Shown here piece by piece: positions 58,533 through 64,000 of a stretch of 64,000 nt of DNA (position 1 is its first letter; each line of letters opens with the position of its first letter). The position numbers were made by a program, and so were the translations under genes. Below the pieces are notes generated by a model. The model saw nothing but the letters and a program-made list of their open reading frames with translations, made no database searches and was not told the origin of the DNA. Source of the stretch: Roseibium sp. (GTDB lineage: Bacteria > Pseudomonadota > Alphaproteobacteria > Rhizobiales > Stappiaceae); assembly GCA_017643215.1 (NCBI GenBank), contig JAEPNV010000008.1, positions 129,257 to 193,256 on the forward strand. The letters run 5' to 3'.

Positions 58533-59617
58533 ACAAGACAGTAGACACCCGTGAACTCGGCAAATCCGCGCGTCCGGTGAACGATACCACGAAAGCCGCG
58601 CTGGAAAGCACGATGCTCAATCCGCGGTTCTACACCACGGATTTCGATGAAATGGACCGGATCGACGTGTCCGGCGTCCGCGGCGAATGGGATGCGCTGA
58701 TCGCCGAAATGCGATCGGATCCCAACAAGGGCCATTTCAAGCGCAACGCGGACTGGGACAACATCGACATCGATGCGTTGCCGGATGAACTGCGCCGGGA
58801 GTTCGTCGACTTTCTGGTCTCCTCGCTCACGGCCGAATTCTCCGGCTGTGTGCTTTACAAGGAAATGAAGCGCCGGGGCACAAACAAGGAAGTCTGTGAA
58901 CTGTTCGGTTTCATGAGCCGGGACGAGTCCCGCCATGCCGGCTTCATCAATGACGCGCTGAAGGATTTCGGCATCGGCGTGAACATGGGGTTCCTCGCAA
59001 AGGCGAAGAAGTACACCTACTTCCGGCCGAAGTTCATCTACTACGCGACCTATTTGTCCGAGAAGATCGGGTATGCGCGTTACATCACGATCTACCGGCA
59101 TCTGGAAAAGAATCCGCAATACCGGTTCCATCCGATCTTTAAATGGTTCGAAGAATGGTGCAACGACGAGTTCCGCCACGGAGAGGCCTTTTCGCTGATC
59201 ATGCGTTCTGACCCGGCTTTGTTGTCGGGCCGGAACAAGTATTGGATCAAGTTCTTCCTCCTCGCGGTGTTCGCCACGATGTATGTGCGCGATCATGCCC
59301 GTCCGGCCTTTCACAAGGCATTGGGGGTCGACATAGAAGACTACGACATGCGGGTGTTCCGGCTGACGAGCGAGATCTCGAGGCAGGTGTTCCCGCTGGA
59401 GCTGGATCTCGACAATCCGGCGCTGTTGCGCAGCTTCAAGAAATTGAATGGGATCAACCAGGCCATCGCCGCAGCGGACGACCGCGGCGGAATGACCGGC
59501 AAGATCGCCAAGGGCTGGCACATGGCGCGGGCGGGTGTGGCATTTCTACGCCTTTACATGATCCCGTCGAAGGCCAATGTCATCCCCGAAACCAGCCGTC
59601 TCCATCCGGTGTGGTAG
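58529..59617 (+). CDS. acsF: Aerobic Mg-protoporphyrin IX monomethyl ester oxidative cyclase
   Basis: A 362-residue di-iron monooxygenase. The carboxylate-bridged iron ligands lie in [10 protein letters not shown] and [10 protein letters not shown] (two ExxH motifs), preceded by [16 protein letters not shown]. It forms ring E with O2. No anaerobic cyclase gene bchE is seen in this window. Overlap with the upstream 101-residue gene is four bases. Confidence 0.96.
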   Translation: MNKTVDTRELGKSARPVNDTTKAALESTMLNPRFYTTDFDEMDRIDVSGVRGEWDALIAEMRSDPNKGHFKRNADWDNIDIDALPDELRREFVDFLVSSLTAEFSGCVLYKEMKRRGTNKEVCELFGFMSRDESRHAGFINDALKDFGIGVNMGFLAKAKKYTYFRPKFIYYATYLSEKIGYARYITIYRHLEKNPQYRFHPIFKWFEEWCNDEFRHGEAFSLIMRSDPALLSGRNKYWIKFFLLAVFATMYVRDHARPAFHKALGVDIEDYDMRVFRLTSEISRQVFPLELDLDNPALLRSFKKLNGINQAIAAADDRGGMTGKIAKGWHMARAGVAFLRLYMIPSKANVIPETSRLHPVW

Positions 59618-59628
59618 GTTAAAAGCCC

Positions 59629-60489
59629 ATGAGCGGATTGATCGCTGTCACGATTGCTGTCATGACCTGGTGGTTCGCCACCGGATTGGTGATGCTGTTT
59701 GCGCGGTTTGGCGCCGTGCGGGCCGGCATGGTGATGGCGATCGTTTCAGTGATCGCAATCGGCGGTATCACGGCACTCGCGCTTTCGGCCGGATCGGCGA
59801 GCGAAGGCGCGGCCTATGCAGCCTTTTTCGGTGCGCTTGCGGTTTGGGCGTGGCACGAAACGGCATTCCTTCTCGGGCTGGTCACCGGCCCGCGGCGGGT
59901 GGGACTGCATCAGTCACCATCGGAAAAGAGCCGTTTCCGGGCCGCGTTCAAGACGGTCCGCGACCACGAAGTCGTGTTGGCGCTGACGGCCCTTGTCTTC
60001 GTCGTGCTGTTACATGACGCTCAAAACACGGTTGGTGTGTGGACGTTCGTTCTGCTGTGGGGCATGCGGCTCAGCGCCAAGGTCAACATATTCCTTGGGG
60101 CGCCCCATGCCGTTAACGACCTCTTGCCTCACCATCTGGCATATTTGGAAAGCTACTACAGAACGGACCGGCTGAGCCCGGTGTTTGCAATGTCCTTGAT
60201 CCTGTGCCTCCTCACATTGGCCAGCTTTACCGTCGCGGCTTTTGTGTCAGCATCGGAACACGACGTTGTGAAATGGAGCCTGTTGGCCAGTTTTGCCGGT
60301 CTGGCCTTGATTGAACACGCGTTTTTGGTATTGCCTGTCCGCGACAGTCGCTTGTGGACCTGGGCCTTGCGGATTTGTCCGGCCAAAACACGCCTGGGGG
60401 AAGAAGAGGGCCGGTCCACGGCCCCGATTAAAGACAATTGCGCGGCCACGGCTGGCGCAAAGACGAAAGGAACCGTCTCATGGATCTGA
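59629..60489 (+). CDS. puhE: PuhE, conserved photosynthesis membrane protein (DUF3623)
   Basis: A 286-residue membrane protein with seven or eight helices. The family landmarks are [17 protein letters not shown] and [14 protein letters not shown]. It is constantly found downstream of puhA-acsF, and deletion in R. capsulatus alters bacteriochlorophyll and reaction-centre levels. The C-terminal 40 residues are polar and overlap hemA by 10 bp. Confidence 0.92.
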   Translation: MSGLIAVTIAVMTWWFATGLVMLFARFGAVRAGMVMAIVSVIAIGGITALALSAGSASEGAAYAAFFGALAVWAWHETAFLLGLVTGPRRVGLHQSPSEKSRFRAAFKTVRDHEVVLALTALVFVVLLHDAQNTVGVWTFVLLWGMRLSAKVNIFLGAPHAVNDLLPHHLAYLESYYRTDRLSPVFAMSLILCLLTLASFTVAAFVSASEHDVVKWSLLASFAGLALIEHAFLVLPVRDSRLWTWALRICPAKTRLGEEEGRSTAPIKDNCAATAGAKTKGTVSWI

Positions 60490-61697
60490 ACGCATATTTT
60501 GAGGAGCGGCTGTCCAAGCTCCATGATGATGGTAACTATCGCGTCTTTGCCGACCTGGAACGCCATGCCGGCGATTTTCCGCGCGCCACCCGCTACCGTA
60601 CCGACGGCAGCACCCAGGACGTGACCGTATGGTGCTCCAACGATTATCTTGGAATGGGCCAGCATGCGAAAGTGGTCGGGGCGATGCAGGACGTCATCGC
60701 CAAATGCGGTGCTGGCGCCGGCGGTACGCGCAACATATCGGGCACCAATCATTATCACGTGCTTCTCGAAGCGGAATTGGCCGACCTACATGCGAAGGAA
60801 GCGGCGCTGATCTTTACCTCCGGCTATGTGTCGAACTGGGCCGCGCTCGGAACGCTTGCCTCGCAAGTGCCCGGCATGATCGTTTATTCGGATGCGCTCA
60901 ATCACGCGTCGATGATCGAGGGGATCCGGCACGCGCGCTGCGAAAAGCGGATTTTCAAACACAACGATCCGCAAGATCTCGCGCGCATGATGGCAAAGGA
61001 CGATCCGCAAGCGCCGAAGATGGTTGCTTTTGAAAGCGTCTATTCCATGGATGGCGACATTGCTCCCATCGCCGAGATTTGCGATGTGGCGGACCGGTTC
61101 GGCGCCATCACCTATCTCGATGAGGTCCACGCGGTTGGCATGTACGGTCCACGTGGTGGCGGCGTCGCCGAGCGCGAGGGGCTGATGGACCGGGTGACGA
61201 TCATTGAGGGCACGCTCGGCAAGGCGTTCGGTGTGATGGGCGGATATATCACGGGTTCGAAAACGGTCGTCGATTTCGTCCGCTCATTCGCCAGCGGGTT
61301 TATTTTCACGACCGCGTTGCCGCCGGCGCTGGCGGCCGGTGCCGCGGCCTCGATCCGGCATTTGAAAGACAGCACCAAGGAGCGGGCCGCGCACCAGGCC
61401 AATGTCGCCAAGGTGCGTGCCGCGCTTGATGCCCGGTCGATCCCGCATATGGTCAATCCGAGCCACATCGTTCCGGTGATGGTCGGCGATGCCAAAAAGT
61501 GCAAGTGGATCTCCGACATCTTGCTGGATAGCTACGGGATCTATGTTCAGCCGATCAACTATCCGACCGTTCCGGTTGGAACCGAACGGCTGCGGTTTAC
61601 GCCCACGCCGCTGCACAGCGACGAGGACGTTCGTGCGCTCGCCGGGGCGCTGTGCGATCTGTGGTCGCAATGCGCCCTTGCACGTGCGGTGGCCTGA
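60480..61697 (+). CDS. hemA: 5-aminolevulinate synthase
   Basis: A 405-residue PLP enzyme of the alpha-oxoamine synthase family. The active-site lysine lies in [16 protein letters not shown], and YLDEVHAVG holds the PLP-stacking region. It condenses glycine and succinyl-CoA, supplying the tetrapyrrole precursor for the cluster. ATG 60480 follows AAAGGA and overlaps the puhE tail. Whether a second, housekeeping copy exists cannot be seen here. Confidence 0.95.
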   Translation: MDLNAYFEERLSKLHDDGNYRVFADLERHAGDFPRATRYRTDGSTQDVTVWCSNDYLGMGQHAKVVGAMQDVIAKCGAGAGGTRNISGTNHYHVLLEAELADLHAKEAALIFTSGYVSNWAALGTLASQVPGMIVYSDALNHASMIEGIRHARCEKRIFKHNDPQDLARMMAKDDPQAPKMVAFESVYSMDGDIAPIAEICDVADRFGAITYLDEVHAVGMYGPRGGGVAEREGLMDRVTIIEGTLGKAFGVMGGYITGSKTVVDFVRSFASGFIFTTALPPALAAGAAASIRHLKDSTKERAAHQANVAKVRAALDARSIPHMVNPSHIVPVMVGDAKKCKWISDILLDSYGIYVQPINYPTVPVGTERLRFTPTPLHSDEDVRALAGALCDLWSQCALARAVA

Positions 61698-61706
61698 GGC
61701 GGGGTC

Positions 61707-62498
61707 ATGCCCGCCGTCGTCACATTCTCGCTCCACCGGTTCGACCGGTTGGCGGCCAAAATCTGGGCGTTCGGTCAAATGCCGATCGCCAAGGCGGCGC
61801 TGCGGCGGGTTCCCGGGGTCGTTTTTGCGAAGATGATGGGGACCGGCGCCGGCGCCGGCTTTTCCCTACGGCCGAATCTAAGCGTCTACACCATGCTGTG
61901 CGAGTGGCCATCGATGGAGGCGGCGCGGGCGGCTCTGTCCGATGCGCCCATTTTCAAGAATTACCGGGCCAAATCCGCGCAGACAGCCACTCTGTTCCTC
62001 TCCCCGGTCAGCGCCCGCGGATCCTGGGACGGCCATCGTTTTGAGACCGATCTGGCCGCCGGCGGTCAAACCATGCCCGTCGTTGCGCTGACGCGCGCCA
62101 CGCTTCGGCCGCAAAGCCTCTTGGCCTTCTGGCGCAGGGTGCCGGTGATCTCAGACGATGTCAGCGGTGAGCCGGCCAAACGTTTCATGATGGGAACCGG
62201 GGAGGTTCCCTGGTTGCGCCAAGTGACATTTTCGATTTGGTCCGATGTTGCCGCCATGGAGCGGTTCGCGCGCAAAAGCGCCAGCCACGGCAATGCGGCG
62301 CGGCTTGCTTATGCCGAAAACTGGTTCGCCGAGTATTGTTTTATGCGGTTCAATCTGCTCGAGGTTCAAGGTGACTGGCCGGAACTGTCCGACCTCAATG
62401 CCAGCGCCTGGCATGCCGGGCGGGACGCGGCCAAGGAGCAAAGCAAGGGCCGAATCCCCGCCTATGCCTTCGACGGACATGGCGGGGCCGTATCATGA
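61707..62498 (+). CDS. crtA: Spheroidene monooxygenase
   Basis: A 263-residue protein with the CrtA pattern: VVTFSLHRFDRLAAKIW, then FGQMP, RRVPGVVFAKMMGTG, SLRPNLSVYTML and LSPVSARGSW. CrtA adds keto groups to spheroidene or spirilloxanthin-type carotenoids under oxygen. It is the only crt gene in the window; the core carotenoid genes must lie elsewhere. It is nine bases after hemA and overlaps idi by four bases, so it appears to be part of the bch operon. Confidence 0.9.
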   Translation: MPAVVTFSLHRFDRLAAKIWAFGQMPIAKAALRRVPGVVFAKMMGTGAGAGFSLRPNLSVYTMLCEWPSMEAARAALSDAPIFKNYRAKSAQTATLFLSPVSARGSWDGHRFETDLAAGGQTMPVVALTRATLRPQSLLAFWRRVPVISDDVSGEPAKRFMMGTGEVPWLRQVTFSIWSDVAAMERFARKSASHGNAARLAYAENWFAEYCFMRFNLLEVQGDWPELSDLNASAWHAGRDAAKEQSKGRIPAYAFDGHGGAVS

Positions 62499-63019
62499 CC
62501 GTGCATCCCATCATCATTCCTGCAATCGCCGCGGATGGCAGCCTTTATCCGGTCGAAAAACTGGAAGTCCACAAACGTGGCCTCTATCACCTGGCGGTGT
62601 CTGTTTTTGTTTTTGACGGCGATGCGCTTTTGATCCAGCGCCGCGCCGCCTCCAAATACCACTGCGGCGGACTTTGGGCGAACACGTGCTGTTCACATCC
62701 TCATTGGGGAGAGGCCGCGCGGGCCTGTGCTGAGCGGCGTCTCGCAGAGGAACTGGGGTTCACCGTGCCATTGACCGAACGGCGGGTGGAAGAGTATTCG
62801 GCCGATGTGGGCAATGGTCTGCATGAACATGAACAGGTGACCATGTTCACCGGGACGGCGCACCGAGAGAGCCTTGATCTTGATCTCAACGGTCAGGAAG
62901 TCGATGCGGTTCGATGGGTGACGGCGCCGGAGTTGCGGACAGAAATCCGCCGTGCGCCAGATAGGTTCACGCCCTGGTTCCGCATCTATGTGGAGCGGTT
63001 CCCCGACTTGTCGCTTTAG
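62495..63019 (+). CDS. idi: Isopentenyl-diphosphate delta-isomerase, type I
   Basis: A 174-residue Nudix-fold enzyme. The catalytic cysteine and histidine are in WANTCCSHPHWGE, and the Nudix-like helix is ACAERRLAEELGF. It interconverts IPP and DMAPP, feeding the phytyl tail and carotenoids. It is the last gene of the plus-strand run and faces pufC across 194 bp. Confidence 0.95.
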   Translation: MTVHPIIIPAIAADGSLYPVEKLEVHKRGLYHLAVSVFVFDGDALLIQRRAASKYHCGGLWANTCCSHPHWGEAARACAERRLAEELGFTVPLTERRVEEYSADVGNGLHEHEQVTMFTGTAHRESLDLDLNGQEVDAVRWVTAPELRTEIRRAPDRFTPWFRIYVERFPDLSL

Positions 63020-63147
63020 CCCGGTTCCTCATCACCGACAGCGACTGTGCAGGCGCCGCGTGCACCCATTCGACCGCCGTTCCACTTATGCGCGTGTGAT
63101 GTGGATTGTAACAAATCATCAGGTGGTAATCACGGCTTGGATGGTGT

Positions 63148-63180
63148 ATAAAAAGAGCCGGACCCGTGGCAGGTCCGGCT
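63148..63180 (-). terminator. Intrinsic terminator of pufC (end of the puf transcript)
   Basis: On the minus strand a nine-base-pair stem (plus 63172-63180 with 63156-63164) with a seven-base loop is followed by CTTTTTAT. It begins 34 bp after the pufC stop. The plus-strand side lacks a T-run, so idi is not clearly terminated by it. Confidence 0.85.
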
Positions 63181-63213
63181 TAATGATGGCATCCCAAGTA
63201 GCGAGGCACCTAC

Positions 63214-64000
63214 CTATTGGGCGGCCACCTCAGTTTCTTTTTGTCCAAAGGACTCTAGTCGCGAGCTGCGGGCCGGCGCCAGCACCTCCGTTTCATTCGG
63301 GACAAAGCTCTCAAAATCGGGGACGCCTGTGTCCGTTTTTTCGGCCAATGCGTCCACATAGTCCTGAAGCATGGACACACCATAGAGCGGCTTTTGCACG
63401 CCGTTGTGGCATGTCGCGCAGCCAACCTTCAGCACGTCGCCCTCCGGCCCGAGCCGGTTCTCCGGGAAGACGGGTGTCAGGCCGACCATGTAATCGTTGT
63501 TGATGTCGCGCGCCATCCGAATGCCGTGCCAGGCAGTGACCCGCTGCGGCGGACTTTCATCCCAGCTGTTGAATGCCCGGCTATTGTGGCAGGTCAAGCA
63601 GTTTGCCCCAAGGCTCTCAGACATGTGCATCATCAACGCCCAAGTGCTTTCGGTTTCCTTGGTTGTGGCCGTGTTTACGCCGGTCGGCAACGCCGTGTCG
63701 GAGTGGACCCGGATCTCCATGTCGTTGAGGAGATAATCCGCAAGAGCGTTTTGCGGCATCGACGTCCGGCCAACAAACTCGCCCACCACATTCTGGCCGG
63801 CACGATACCCCAGGGCTCCACCGGCAGGTTCTGGATCGTCATCCAACCACCAGACGTTTTGCGGAATGTGATTGCCCTTGTGGCAGGTGTAACAAGTGAC
63901 GCCGACATTGCCGACGTGGGCCTGCCAATCCTCGTTGATCGCCTGGGTCATCTGGATCATGCGCCGCGACACGACTTTGGTGTACATGCCGTCCCACGCA
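63214..64000 (-). CDS. pufC: Reaction-centre tetraheme cytochrome c subunit, 5'-truncated by window
   Basis: About 262 C-terminal residues are visible; the frame stays open to the window edge (AWDG before MYTKVV), so the N-terminus with lipid anchor and heme 1 lies outside. Three CxxCH motifs occur: CYTCH (63880-63894), CLTCH (63586-63600) and CATCH (63406-63420). Axial methionines are likely in RRMIQMTQ and MMHMSES. PufC re-reduces the special pair from soluble carriers in the periplasm. Its presence implies the puf operon (LH1, L, M) just beyond the window on the minus strand. Confidence 0.95.
   Translation of the reverse strand, partial: AWDGMYTKVVSRRMIQMTQAINEDWQAHVGNVGVTCYTCHKGNHIPQNVWWLDDDPEPAGGALGYRAGQNVVGEFVGRTSMPQNALADYLLNDMEIRVHSDTALPTGVNTATTKETESTWALMMHMSESLGANCLTCHNSRAFNSWDESPPQRVTAWHGIRMARDINNDYMVGLTPVFPENRLGPEGDVLKVGCATCHNGVQKPLYGVSMLQDYVDALAEKTDTGVPDFESFVPNETEVLAPARSSRLESFGQKETEVAAQ

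Overview
The window comes from a GC-rich (by eye, low-60s %) alphaproteobacterial chromosome that carries a bacteriochlorophyll-based photosynthesis gene cluster. A glpSTPQU/V-type glycerol transporter, an RpiR-type IolR system and the bchFNBHLM-lhaA-puhABC order all fit a phototrophic Hyphomicrobiales/Rhizobiales-like organism. crtA, acsF and pufC point to a spheroidene/spheroidenone pigment type, an oxygen-dependent cyclase and a tetraheme reaction-centre cytochrome. I cannot name the species. No tRNA, rRNA, CRISPR array or mobile element was recognised.

Layout. 1-6737: end of glpR, then a glycerol ABC operon (glpV-glpS-glpT-glpP-glpQ-glpU). 6762-10757: hexuronate genes uxuB and uxaC (minus) divergent from kdgK (plus), around a palindromic GntR/UxuR-like operator. 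11017-13449: a chemoreceptor with a C-terminal PilZ domain. 13519-25235: a myo-inositol locus. On the minus strand it runs iolR, then an ABC binding protein, permease and ATPase, then iolC-iolD-iolE-iolB; on the plus strand it has iolG and a second Gfo/Idh dehydrogenase. Two GGAA-N6-TTCC-type palindromes lie in front of these units. 25232-27229: a small redox cassette (HxlR regulator, GST, FrnE-like DsbA protein). 27239-38815: a galactoside locus. It has GH42 beta-galactosidase, SMP-30 lactonase, dgoA, dgoK, an SDR, GH4 alpha-galactosidase and a CUT1 importer on the minus strand, and a divergent IclR regulator plus importer ATPase on the plus strand.

38914-64000 is the photosynthesis region. 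tspO (plus) faces a minus-strand block aerR-ppsR and bchG-PucC-like-bchP-small membrane protein. Divergent from aerR is a tightly packed 16-gene run on the plus strand: bchF-N-B-H-L-M, lhaA, puhA-B-C, a 101-aa conserved protein, acsF, puhE, hemA, crtA, idi, with no gap longer than 22 bp. The window ends in the 3' part of pufC on the minus strand, closed by a clear intrinsic terminator. TGT-N12-ACA PpsR boxes occur as pairs in front of bchG and between aerR and bchF.

The left 38 kb therefore feeds glycerol, uronates, inositol and galactosides into central metabolism. The right 25 kb makes bacteriochlorophyll and the H subunit and assembly factors of the reaction centre. Points most worth checking are complementary degenerate ATP sites in GlpS/GlpT, a missing catalytic lysine in the SDR, overlapping half-degenerate PpsR boxes at aerR/bchF, the two IolR palindromes, and stable hairpins placed just after all three binding-protein genes. 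I found no clearly undescribed multi-gene system.
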